Below, piece after piece: positions 1 through 6,089 of a stretch of 8,888 nt of DNA. How positions within the stretch are numbered: the stretch's first letter is position 1; every line of letters begins with the position of its first letter. The stretch is from assembly GCA_046761005.1 (NCBI GenBank), contig JBHIFI010000067.1:1-8888 (forward strand), in the 5' to 3' direction. The notes beneath the pieces are model-generated. The model did not search any database and was not told where the DNA came from. It was given only the letters and a program-made list of their open reading frames with translations. The translations under genes and the position numbers were made by a program. The stretch is from JAGMCJ01 sp046761005. Its GTDB lineage: Archaea; Thermoplasmatota; Thermoplasmata; RBG-16-68-12; JAGMCJ01.

Positions 1-288
1 CTAATTCTCACGTTCTTAATCTTGTTTGTAATCGCGTCCCCCCTTATTGGCCTGGCTATCGGAGCAGCGGTTTTTGGATGGAAGAAAGATGCCATTCCTC
101 ACTATCTCACAATGGGAATGGCCAATGTAATGGGCATCATAGGCCTGATAGTAGTTGCCATCTTGATGAAAGAATATGCGGGGTTTTCTTCGAGGAAGGT
201 TTTCTCGTTTGTTGTCTTATTCTCCATAGCATTCTTCGCTTTTGTCTTGGCTATTCTTGGCATCCTTTTCCTCACGGTTTCTTTTTGA
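1..288 (+). CDS. Three-TM membrane protein, 3' end only
   Basis: The reading frame is open from the first base and ends at TGA 286-288, so this is the C-terminal 95 residues of a gene that begins before the window. A TTG at 22 could be a start, but there is no ribosome site or promoter to support it and the frame continues upstream, so I treat the gene as partial. Three hydrophobic segments are visible, at about residues 1-24, 39-57 and 68-94. The loop between the first two is short and basic (GWKKD), and the one between the last two contains SSRK. No catalytic motif is visible. I do not recognise the family. It converges on the pelG-like gene, so the two are not co-transcribed. Confidence 0.6.
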   Translation, partial: LILTFLILFVIASPLIGLAIGAAVFGWKKDAIPHYLTMGMANVMGIIGLIVVAILMKEYAGFSSRKVFSFVVLFSIAFFAFVLAILGILFLTVSF

Positions 289-333
289 ACTAAAATCTCC
301 GGCCAAATACACATTGTTCCAAATTCCTTTTCC

Positions 334-361
334 CATGTGCTTCCTGTGCGAAAGCACCATG
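334..361. repeat. Inverted repeat between convergent genes
   Basis: On the minus strand, GTGCTTTC and GGAAGCAC form an 8-bp stem (one T-G pair) around the 5-nt loop GCACA. Three further pairs (CAT/ATG) can form outside a single bulged G. It lies 15 nt past the pelG-like stop codon and 46 nt past the stop of the plus-strand gene. Neither side has the U-tract of a classic intrinsic terminator, so a role in transcript 3'-end formation or stability is only a possibility. Confidence 0.35.
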
Positions 362-375
362 CCGTGTTTCCTCAA

Positions 376-1980
376 CTAGAAGGCTTGATAGTACGTATGG
401 TCGGCATTTCTCAGCATGTCGACGACCACGAAGAAGGATGCCGTCACTAGGAAGAGGGAGCTTAGAATGAAGCCGAAGACTGAATACCACTGGTTCACGG
501 TGGAGAGGGTATAGCTGAGGGTGTAGGCAAGAACGCATCCCAATGCCAGTACGACGACTATCGCCTTGTGCTTCCTGAAGCAAAAGGAGAAGACAGAGTT
601 CGTGAGGAAGAGGCTAAAGAGGAGAATGCCCAGAAGCGCCCATTTGAAGACAGTGGCACTTTCCGCATTCCCGCCCGCAAAAGCTACGATAGAATCGCCC
701 GCTAGAAATGCCATGGACACAAAGAGGATTCCAAATAGGGATACACCAATGAACATCCTCTTGTAGAAACTCATTAGAACATCATTGAAGGATGCGGATC
801 TGGCGGTATCGATTCGCTTCAGATTCTTCTCCAAGTAGTCGGAAAGAGTGTACAGATAGGTGAATTTCACACCTGTTATGGGTATGAGAAGCAGCAGGGC
901 AAGGTCAACGCCGATCTGATATGTTCTATTGTAGTTTATCATCAGAGGTCCCGCACCTAGCCAGGACACGAGCCTATCGCCGAATATGAAAACGAAATAG
1001 AGTGTGCCGTATAGGATGAACGGGATACCCTCATAGGCAAGAACCCAGTATCTCGGAGCCTTCACTCTCTTTGGCAGGTCAGGCCGCGCATAGAAGGGAG
1101 GCTCATCCTCATCCCTTTCCTCGTATTCCGAGAACACATATCTATATGCGAAGTAGACGCTTGAGACTATGAGGACAGCGAGCCCGATGCTCTGGGAGGT
1201 GACCACCGCCCTCACCCTTTCCATGTCCATGGAAGCGAAGATGAAGTAGGAAGCGAACATCGCTACCAGTGCGGAAATCGATACGGAGATGAGGGCCCAG
1301 AATTTTCTAAAGGCGAAGATGGGCGTGGCAAATATCCGATACGTTCCTATCAGTGCCAGGAAATAGATGGTTATCAGGATGACCGAGTGCGGAAAGCCGA
1401 GAGCTAGAGTATTCACTCCAATCAAGGCAAGGGCCGTGACGACAAGAATCCCAAAGCCGAAGATGAGGTTTCTTCTCATGATGAACCTGGCCAGCGGGTT
1501 ATTGCCCTGCGTTTGATAATATATGAGCTTCCAGGCGGTGAACTGTTGTATCCCTCCTGTCGTAACCAGGCCTAGGAGCACGCCCATTCCTATGGCAGTC
1601 GAGACCTCAGTGGGCAGACCCTTCGCCGCCCAAAGTGACTGCCCGCCAAGAAAGAGGGACATGAGCATTATCATCCATCCCAAGTTATAGAACATTCCCG
1701 CGAGGAACAGCCTGATGCTGTTTGGCCTGGGCTTCTCCTCTTCCCTGCAATACTCTGGCTCAGAGTAGCGCGAAACGGAACCGTGCACAGCTTTAGCCAG
1801 GTCGAAAAGATTGCAGAAGCCCGCCTCCCTTGCATCATTGTCGGAATACCCAAGTATTTCAAGTATGACGGCGACCTCAAGGTGATCCTTTGGCTCGCCT
1901 TCCACCTCTGATACTGTTCTGGCGATAGAATCTATTAGCATCGGATTGTTGCCTTCGTTATCAGGAGTTTGCGTACTCAC
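376..1980 (-). CDS. pelG: PelG-like polysaccharide transporter
   Basis: This is a polytopic membrane protein of about 534 residues with roughly 12 predicted membrane segments, starting near residue 89. It resembles PelG, the MATE/MOP-superfamily inner-membrane transporter thought to move the Pel polysaccharide across the membrane. Seen here: GGIQQFTAW near 142-150, a GDRLVSWLG stretch near 334-342 that resembles the DR..W region of PelG, and a charged cytoplasmic loop near 284-310. The soluble N-terminal stretch of about 85 residues includes an LEILGYSDNDAREAGF-type helical segment, which makes the protein longer than the roughly 455-residue Pseudomonas PelG. I chose the GTG at 1980 because GGGAGA lies about 7 nt upstream; this gives a 20-bp overlap with pelF. 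ATG 1941 and ATG 2043 are alternative starts. The direct overlap with pelF supports the assignment. The substrate is not known from sequence. Confidence 0.85.
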   Translation of the reverse strand: MSTQTPDNEGNNPMLIDSIARTVSEVEGEPKDHLEVAVILEILGYSDNDAREAGFCNLFDLAKAVHGSVSRYSEPEYCREEEKPRPNSIRLFLAGMFYNLGWMIMLMSLFLGGQSLWAAKGLPTEVSTAIGMGVLLGLVTTGGIQQFTAWKLIYYQTQGNNPLARFIMRRNLIFGFGILVVTALALIGVNTLALGFPHSVILITIYFLALIGTYRIFATPIFAFRKFWALISVSISALVAMFASYFIFASMDMERVRAVVTSQSIGLAVLIVSSVYFAYRYVFSEYEERDEDEPPFYARPDLPKRVKAPRYWVLAYEGIPFILYGTLYFVFIFGDRLVSWLGAGPLMINYNRTYQIGVDLALLLLIPITGVKFTYLYTLSDYLEKNLKRIDTARSASFNDVLMSFYKRMFIGVSLFGILFVSMAFLAGDSIVAFAGGNAESATVFKWALLGILLFSLFLTNSVFSFCFRKHKAIVVVLALGCVLAYTLSYTLSTVNQWYSVFGFILSSLFLVTASFFVVVDMLRNADHTYYQAF

Positions 1981-3406
1981 GATAAATCTCCCTGTATCTA
2001 TCAATGAATCCTTGGATTGGATAATCCCGTACAGCCTTTTCACGCGCTTTCTTGCCCAGCTCCTCTCTTAGGTCTGGATCATTGAGCAATTCGACTATCG
2101 CATTCCCAAGTTGCCGAGGCGACCTAGAGGGCACAAGCATGCCCGCATCGCCAAGAGCCTCGGCCATCCCACCGACGTTGGTGGCGACTATCGCCTTTCC
2201 GCTCGCCATGGCCTCAATTAATGCGAATGGAAATCCCTCGGATATGCTGGACATGACGATCACATCGCCCATGTTGTAAGCCTTCTCCGGCTCGTTGGTA
2301 TAGCCCACGAAGCGCACAACATTCGCGAGGTCCAGCTCTTTTCTTACCTTCAAGCAGAGATTGGCATAATCCTTGTCCGGAGAAGGTCCAAAAATGAGGC
2401 ATTTTGCTTTGGGGATTTCCTTAATCACACACTTCATAGCTCTCACAAGATTGAGGGCATCTTTCAGTCTGTCGATCCTTATGACGGCCACGACGGTCGG
2501 CTCGTCCGCCTTTCTGGCAACATCCATAGATCGGAAAACATTACTGTCGACACCATTGTACACGACCTCGATTTTGCTCTCGGGTGTCCCGAATTCTCTT
2601 TGCCAGCGAGAATTGAAGCTGCAGACGGGATAGATCTTCTCGGCGAAGTGATAATTCAGCCTGGCCAACGCCTTGTAGAAGTTCTCCCAAAGGAACTTCG
2701 CCTGAAACTGAAGGGGCTGATTGATGAGATCAAGGAGCCTCTCCCTATAGTAGACACCGTGCTCAGTCAGTATGTTCGGCGTGCCGTACTCGTAGTGAGC
2801 CATTACACCAACAATGCCTGCGACAGAGGCAATCGCCGAATGACACAAATCCACCTTTTCAGGCCGGTAGACAAGGACGCGAAGGAACCGGCCCATTGTT
2901 CTGAGAAGATTCACTGACTGATACATGTTGAGAAGGGAAAAGAACTCGCTTTCCTGCAGTAGGGAGTTGAAGCATTCCCAGAGGGGCATGCTTTGGAAAC
3001 ATTTCTTGAAGTCATGATCCCTTAGGAATTGATGCATCCCATAGAGAGACTCTCCCAGAAGATCCATATTTTCGCTGCCTGTAGTAATCTCTTTCAAGAA
3101 ATCATGAAAATACGGAAGGAAGTATTTCCTTATCGAAGGATTCGTAGTCCTGAGGCTGCCAGAAAGAAATTTCAGAGAACTGACGTGATTGTATTCTTCT
3201 GGCCTCTCGGAACCCCACAGGGGGATGGTAATCACCTCCTTTACGTTCGAGGGCAGCCTATATCTTACCTCCACGTGAGGATTGGAGACCACGCTGACTA
3301 TTTTGAAATCGACCTCGGAAATCCCATTTACGATCAGATCTGACCAAGTGGAAACCCCTCCCATGTAATGCGGATAAACCCCAGAAACAAGGAAAAGAAC
3401 CCTCAC
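1961..3406 (-). CDS. pelF: PelF-like GT4 glycosyltransferase
   Basis: This is a 481-residue GT-B fold glycosyltransferase of family GT4, close in length to bacterial PelF (about 500). PelF is the cytosolic enzyme that polymerises the Pel polysaccharide from UDP-sugars. Visible motifs are the N-terminal nucleotide-fold strand leading to YPHYMGGVSTW (11-21), TEHGVYYRER (214-223, very characteristic of PelF), YNGVD (283-287), a donor-site strand AVIRIDRLKD (307-316), and the E-x7-E motif EGFPFALIE (390-398) followed by GGMAEAL (412-418). The start is GTG 3406. It overlaps the upstream stop codon as GTGA and has CGGAG about 8 nt upstream; a longer frame to 3475 adds 23 residues that do not fit the family's N-terminus. 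The gene is translationally coupled to both neighbours. The donor sugar cannot be read from the sequence. Confidence 0.9.
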   Translation of the reverse strand: MRVLFLVSGVYPHYMGGVSTWSDLIVNGISEVDFKIVSVVSNPHVEVRYRLPSNVKEVITIPLWGSERPEEYNHVSSLKFLSGSLRTTNPSIRKYFLPYFHDFLKEITTGSENMDLLGESLYGMHQFLRDHDFKKCFQSMPLWECFNSLLQESEFFSLLNMYQSVNLLRTMGRFLRVLVYRPEKVDLCHSAIASVAGIVGVMAHYEYGTPNILTEHGVYYRERLLDLINQPLQFQAKFLWENFYKALARLNYHFAEKIYPVCSFNSRWQREFGTPESKIEVVYNGVDSNVFRSMDVARKADEPTVVAVIRIDRLKDALNLVRAMKCVIKEIPKAKCLIFGPSPDKDYANLCLKVRKELDLANVVRFVGYTNEPEKAYNMGDVIVMSSISEGFPFALIEAMASGKAIVATNVGGMAEALGDAGMLVPSRSPRQLGNAIVELLNDPDLREELGKKAREKAVRDYPIQGFIDRYREIYREYANS

Positions 3407-3834
3407 GAAAACCACTCCGAGAATGCTTTTGCGGTATGCTTTCCATTCCCAAGGTCCGAAGCTTTCGAGCGGCAATAGGATATTCTCTCCAACAACCAGT
3501 CGGCTTCCGAGCCGCTACCAGGCACCGAATCGAAGGCGCTTTCGTAAAGCCTGCCCGCCGCAAGAAACAGAGACGCTGCGCGGATGTCTCCCGTGAGAGC
3601 CAAGCATCTTCCCGCACAGAATGCACTGAGTGCTGTTCTCAAGATGTTCTCACTTCTTTGCTCACACGCGTCCTTGAGGTAGTGGTAGGCCGCCCTCTCG
3701 TAGAGTTCATCCTTCTCCAAGCTCCTTGCCGATAGCCAGTGGTTGGTGTCGTCGGTGACCTTCTCCACCCACGTCCTCTTTTCCGGACCTTTCTCCTTAG
3801 GAACTGCCGTCTTCGTGTCCCCCCCTCCTGCCAT
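3403..3834 (-). CDS. Small TPR-like helical protein
   Basis: This is a 143-residue soluble protein with no signal peptide or membrane segment. A charged, flexible N-terminus (1-25) is followed by what look like amphipathic helix pairs at about 31-56, 61-83, 84-104 and 110-127. Small residues alternate with aromatics (ERAAYHYLKDA, AGRCLALTGD, AAGRLYESAF), as in TPR/SEL1-type repeats, although no canonical 34-residue repeat is complete. The stop codon overlaps the pelF start (GTGA), so the product is probably made together with the glycosyltransferase. In bacterial Pel systems PelE carries TPRs and partners with PelD and PelF, so a scaffold role for PelF is a reasonable inference. It is not a recognisable PelE homologue, since it lacks the membrane part. 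ATG 3834 follows GAGG by about 4 nt. Confidence 0.75.
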   Translation of the reverse strand: MAGGGDTKTAVPKEKGPEKRTWVEKVTDDTNHWLSARSLEKDELYERAAYHYLKDACEQRSENILRTALSAFCAGRCLALTGDIRAASLFLAAGRLYESAFDSVPGSGSEADWLLERISYCRSKASDLGNGKHTAKAFSEWFS

Positions 3835-3852
3835 AGAACCTCGACTTCACAT

Positions 3853-4896
3853 CTACTTTGCTAATCCCCCACCAAGTTTCCCCCAAAGTCTTAAGAATCC
3901 TAGCTTTAGAAAGACAACAACGGTCGCAGACACTAGCAGAGTGCCTCCAAATATGCTCAAATCACCAATGGGGTGCCATGTCGCAGCCTCCTCCAACGCT
4001 ATGATGTCAGCCCTGCAGAAACCTACCCATGAAACATCTCCCCCGTCTCCGTAATCAGCCGAGAACACAAGTCCCCCCGTGATCTTCCTACTAGAGTAGG
4101 ACGCCTCCTCTGCCTCTCCTTCCACGAGAATCTCCTCAGGAAAACCAAATGTGATATTGATGGAAGGAGTCCCTGCGAAGATCTCGTGGAACCTCTCCAT
4201 GTCTTTCCATGTGAGATTCGCGTAAGGGGACAGAACTTCCGCTTCCAAAGAGATTTTCGATTTCTTGACCTCAAAGGTGTAGTCGCTGAGGTTGAAAAGC
4301 ATTCTTGCGCTCGTAGGCCCATACTCTACACTTCGGTAACTCACTTCCTCGAAGAACAACTCCAAATTCAAGGTAAGACTGGAGCCGTAACCCAGATCCC
4401 AGCTAACTTCCACTCCCTTCCCGTCAATGTCCGCGAGGACTAGGTCATAGACCTTGGCCGAGAAAGGGGAGCGGGCTATCTGGACAACGTTTACAATCTC
4501 GTGCTGGTCATCATCACCTTCTTCTTCAAATTCTACGATACTGATAAGTTTGAGTGTAATCTCGAAGTCTCGGGTTTCAGGAATTTTGTGTGATAGGAGC
4601 AATGAGGCGTCGAATGTGTTGATTTCGAAGAGGAGAACATCATTTCCGGAGAGGCTGGTGGACTCCAGAACAGCATTGTCATCTTCCAGCTTTGCCGAAA
4701 TCTCCCTCTGAGAGTCTTGCCCGTAGGCATTCGCGACCGACATGAGAACCGCAAGAAGAATTGCAATGGATGTCACGGATAGCTTCTGCCGCCTGTTGCG
4801 GATTCTTTCTCGAAGCTCCGGCTTGTCGGAGACATCAGTCACTTTGGTTTCTTTTCGTTTGAAACTTCTTCTGTGAGGGCGATCTCGGTTCTCCAT
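3853..4896 (-). CDS. Membrane-anchored extracytoplasmic protein, unknown family
   Basis: This protein has 347 residues. A basic N-terminal tail (about 1-39, with RIRNRRQK just before the helix) leads to a hydrophobic segment at 41-58. That segment is followed by AYGQ, which could be a signal-peptidase site or an uncleaved anchor. The middle, about 60-312, consists of alternating hydrophobic and charged strands suggestive of a beta-sandwich. It has an acidic patch (EEEGDDD, 124-130) and three potential N-glycosylation sequons (N202, N227, N247). A second hydrophobic helix at about 315-335 ends in a short basic tail, so most of the protein should face outside and be tethered by its C-terminus. 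I recognise no enzyme motif. It lies 18 bp upstream of the TPR-like gene and probably heads the pelF/pelG transcript. ATG 4896 has no Shine-Dalgarno but a TATA box about 29 nt upstream, consistent with leaderless expression. Confidence 0.8.
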   Translation of the reverse strand: MENRDRPHRRSFKRKETKVTDVSDKPELRERIRNRRQKLSVTSIAILLAVLMSVANAYGQDSQREISAKLEDDNAVLESTSLSGNDVLLFEINTFDASLLLSHKIPETRDFEITLKLISIVEFEEEGDDDQHEIVNVVQIARSPFSAKVYDLVLADIDGKGVEVSWDLGYGSSLTLNLELFFEEVSYRSVEYGPTSARMLFNLSDYTFEVKKSKISLEAEVLSPYANLTWKDMERFHEIFAGTPSINITFGFPEEILVEGEAEEASYSSRKITGGLVFSADYGDGGDVSWVGFCRADIIALEEAATWHPIGDLSIFGGTLLVSATVVVFLKLGFLRLWGKLGGGLAK

Positions 4897-4920
4897 TGGT
4901 TTTTGTCATTGTTTCTTGGA

Positions 4921-4928
4921 ATATATTT
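4921..4928 (-). promoter_or_regulatory. TATA box of the extracytoplasmic protein gene
   Basis: AAATATAT on the minus strand is centred about 29 nt upstream of ATG 4896 and is preceded by the A-rich stretch AAATAAACC, which could act as the BRE. The spacing puts the transcript start within a few nucleotides of the ATG. There is no Shine-Dalgarno, so a leaderless mRNA is likely. The promoter would let the polysaccharide genes be expressed separately from the regulator operon upstream. Confidence 0.6.
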
Positions 4929-4940
4929 GGTTTATTTGAC

Positions 4941-4950
4941 AGGATTCGAA
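4941..4950 (-). promoter_or_regulatory. Shared upstream element, copy 1
   Basis: TTCGAATCCT on the minus strand, containing the palindrome TTCGAA, lies 12 bp upstream of the TATA box and exactly 44 nt before ATG 4896. The same 10 bases occur at the same distance and orientation before ATG 5792. The element lies directly downstream of the winged-helix regulator gene. I infer an operator or activator site for that regulator. Confidence 0.5.
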
Positions 4951-4970
4951 TTTTCTGAAGAGAACTGAAA

Positions 4971-5513
4971 TTAATAGAGTTCCCGCCAAATCTCGACGAA
5001 GCGGTCAAACAAGTCTTTTGAGAGAGGTTTGTATGCAATGAGTAACTTGAAAGTTTTGTCTGGGTCTTTCAGCCTGAACCCACGTTCCTCACCAATCGGC
5101 ATCTTTTCCACCACCCCTCCTCTTGTGAGTTTCTTCAGATGATAGGAAAGAGTTGAGGACCGAAGACTCAGCTCCTTTGCAATCTCTCCATGTCTAGCAT
5201 TGCCCACTCTCAGCAAATATAGTACGATGGACAGAGGGATTTCTTGTCTCAGCAGCGCGAGCATCCTCTTCTCGACTGGGGAGAGAATCCTCACGTCTTC
5301 TACACGGAACGCTTCTGGGTAGTACCTTTTGTATCTATCCCTTTCAAGAACAGAGATCAAACCTCCCCTCAGAAGCACCCGGAGATGATAGTCTAGCAGA
5401 GAAGCGGACATTCCAAGGGCCCTCTCAAGTTCTCTAAGGTGGATTCCTGGATATTGCACAATGAACTCGAATATTTTGCGTCTAGTTTCAAGCTCGAGAA
5501 GATCCTTGGTCAT
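4971..5513 (-). CDS. Tandem winged-helix transcriptional regulator
   Basis: This is a 180-residue DNA-binding protein with two winged helix-turn-helix domains of the archaeal ArsR/MarR-like type. Domain 1 spans about 6-66, with recognition helix SASLLDYHLRVLLRGG (36-51) and wing ERDRYKRYYP. Domain 2 spans about 76-148, with recognition helix RSSTLSYHLKKLTRGG (118-133) and a wing ending in RGFRL. The two halves share the pattern S..L.YHL..L.RGG, suggesting internal duplication. A short C-terminal helix (about 150-180) follows, and no ligand or metal motif is evident. ATG 5513 has GGTGA about 8 nt upstream. The gene lies 12 bp behind the three-TM protein gene and is almost certainly co-transcribed with it. 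It may control its own operon and the adjacent polysaccharide genes through the shared TTCGAATCCT element, which is an inference. Confidence 0.9.
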   Translation of the reverse strand: MTKDLLELETRRKIFEFIVQYPGIHLRELERALGMSASLLDYHLRVLLRGGLISVLERDRYKRYYPEAFRVEDVRILSPVEKRMLALLRQEIPLSIVLYLLRVGNARHGEIAKELSLRSSTLSYHLKKLTRGGVVEKMPIGEERGFRLKDPDKTFKLLIAYKPLSKDLFDRFVEIWRELY

Positions 5514-5525
5514 TTATTCCTTCAC

Positions 5526-5792
5526 CTAGGATGGCCTGAGTGTGGCAGCAAAAAGAATCAAAAGAACCGCAACATCCATTATTGCGAGGAGAACGAATGT
5601 AGTTGACACTTGGATTTCAATAAAGAAAAGTCCGATGACCCAAATGACACTCTTCAAGAAAAACAGAAAGAAGGCAAAGGCGACGATCGCAATCTTCGAA
5701 TCCCTGCTCCTGCGGTATGAGACCACGGAAGTGATGAAAAGTGTGAGTGAAAGAACGACAACCAAACCGACGAAAACGCTTTCTATTGACAT
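5526..5792 (-). CDS. Small three-TM membrane protein paired with regulator
   Basis: This is an 88-residue membrane protein with three hydrophobic helices at about 4-25, 33-58 and 64-84. The first loop is basic (SYRRSRDSK), which would place it in the cytoplasm, and the C-terminus is short. The start is ATG 5792, because the BRE/TATA box centred 26 nt upstream points to transcription beginning at about this codon. A longer frame to 5930 would add a basic, cysteine-containing stretch across the promoter and is unlikely to be real. The stop lies 12 bp before the winged-helix gene. Small three-helix proteins next to winged-helix regulators recur in archaea (for example the haloarchaeal DUF7521-type proteins, from memory). 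They may be membrane partners of the regulator, but no function is proven and I cannot assign the family firmly. Confidence 0.75.
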   Translation of the reverse strand: MSIESVFVGLVVVLSLTLFITSVVSYRRSRDSKIAIVAFAFFLFFLKSVIWVIGLFFIEIQVSTTFVLLAIMDVAVLLILFAATLRPS

Positions 5793-5813
5793 GGACCTTC
5801 GAATGCAAAAGAA

Positions 5814-5830
5814 GATACATAAGGCTTTTC
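5814..5830 (-). promoter_or_regulatory. BRE/TATA promoter of the three-TM/regulator operon
   Basis: On the minus strand GAAAAGC is followed by CTTATGTATC, an archaeal BRE plus TATA arrangement. The TATA part is centred about 26 nt upstream of ATG 5792. The transcript would therefore start at or next to the ATG, and a leaderless mRNA is likely. A GAAGG stretch lies too close to the ATG to be a convincing ribosome site. Confidence 0.65.
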
Positions 5831-5836
5831 GGCACG

Positions 5837-5846
5837 AGGATTCGAA
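5837..5846 (-). promoter_or_regulatory. Shared upstream element, copy 2
   Basis: TTCGAATCCT on the minus strand lies exactly 44 nt before ATG 5792 and upstream of the BRE/TATA box. It is identical in sequence, orientation and spacing to the copy at 4941-4950. Its position just upstream of the BRE suits an activator or a regulator that affects TBP/TFB loading. Binding by the neighbouring winged-helix protein is inferred. Confidence 0.5.
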
Positions 5847-5852
5847 CTGGAT

Positions 5853-5871
5853 AGCACGTCGAGCGCGTGCT
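5853..5871. repeat. Palindrome with 6-bp arms in divergent spacer
   Basis: AGCACG and CGTGCT flank a 7-nt centre (TCGAGCG on the plus strand). It lies 6 bp beyond the shared TTCGAATCCT element, on its upstream side. It could be a second operator half or chance in a GC-richer patch. An anticodon-arm reading fails because the loop lacks the conserved T33. Confidence 0.3.
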
Positions 5872-6050
5872 TTCGCCCTAGTGTTTGCCGATGGTTGCTT
5901 CTCGCAGAATATCTTTTTTAGACATTGCATCCGGCAAGAGCTATTTCTCTCCGTACTACGGTCAAGTTTTCACGTAGCGAAAGGAAGAAGCGAACTGGAG
6001 CAATCCACGAAGAGACCTGAACGCCTGGAAGGGGAAGACAGCCACGAGCA

Positions 6051-6064
6051 GAAAAGGCTTAAAC
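6051..6064 (+). promoter_or_regulatory. BRE/TATA promoter of the acetyltransferase
   Basis: GAAAAGG (BRE-like) runs into CTTAAAC (TATA-like), centred at about 6061. This is 26-29 nt before the TTG/GTG pair at 6087-6092. It closely resembles the GAAAAGCCTTATG stretch of the divergent promoter, and no Shine-Dalgarno precedes the start, so leaderless translation is likely. Confidence 0.55.
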
Positions 6065-6089
6065 AAGTGCTTACGTTGCATATATCTTG

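Larger units (their letters stand above)
5793..6089. other. Divergent intergenic region
   Basis: About 297 bp separate the start of the regulator operon (minus) from the acetyltransferase gene (plus). It holds a BRE/TATA promoter for each direction, one copy of the shared TTCGAATCCT element and a 6-bp stem palindrome at 5853-5871. Between about 5872 and 6050 I see no gene, RNA gene or repeat that I can support. Open frames crossing it are basic, low-complexity shadows. Confidence 0.6.

Noticed and set aside
3407..3475. Longer PelF start at 3475
   Set aside because: It would add residues before the VRVLFLVSG strand that normally begins the family and would overlap the TPR-like gene by about 70 bp. 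The GTG at 3406 has a good ribosome site.
5825..5910. Possible tRNA gene on the minus strand, suggested by the T-loop-like GTTCGAATCC
   Set aside because: The five bases before the loop (TCCAG) do not pair with those after it (CCTCG) beyond the closing G-C pair, the nearby 7-nt hairpin loop lacks T33, and no D arm or acceptor partner is found.
5793..5930. N-terminal extension of the three-TM protein up to ATG 5930
   Set aside because: It would cover the BRE/TATA box and the shared element and encodes an Arg/Cys-rich stretch unlike the membrane protein. ATG 5792 fits the leaderless promoter.
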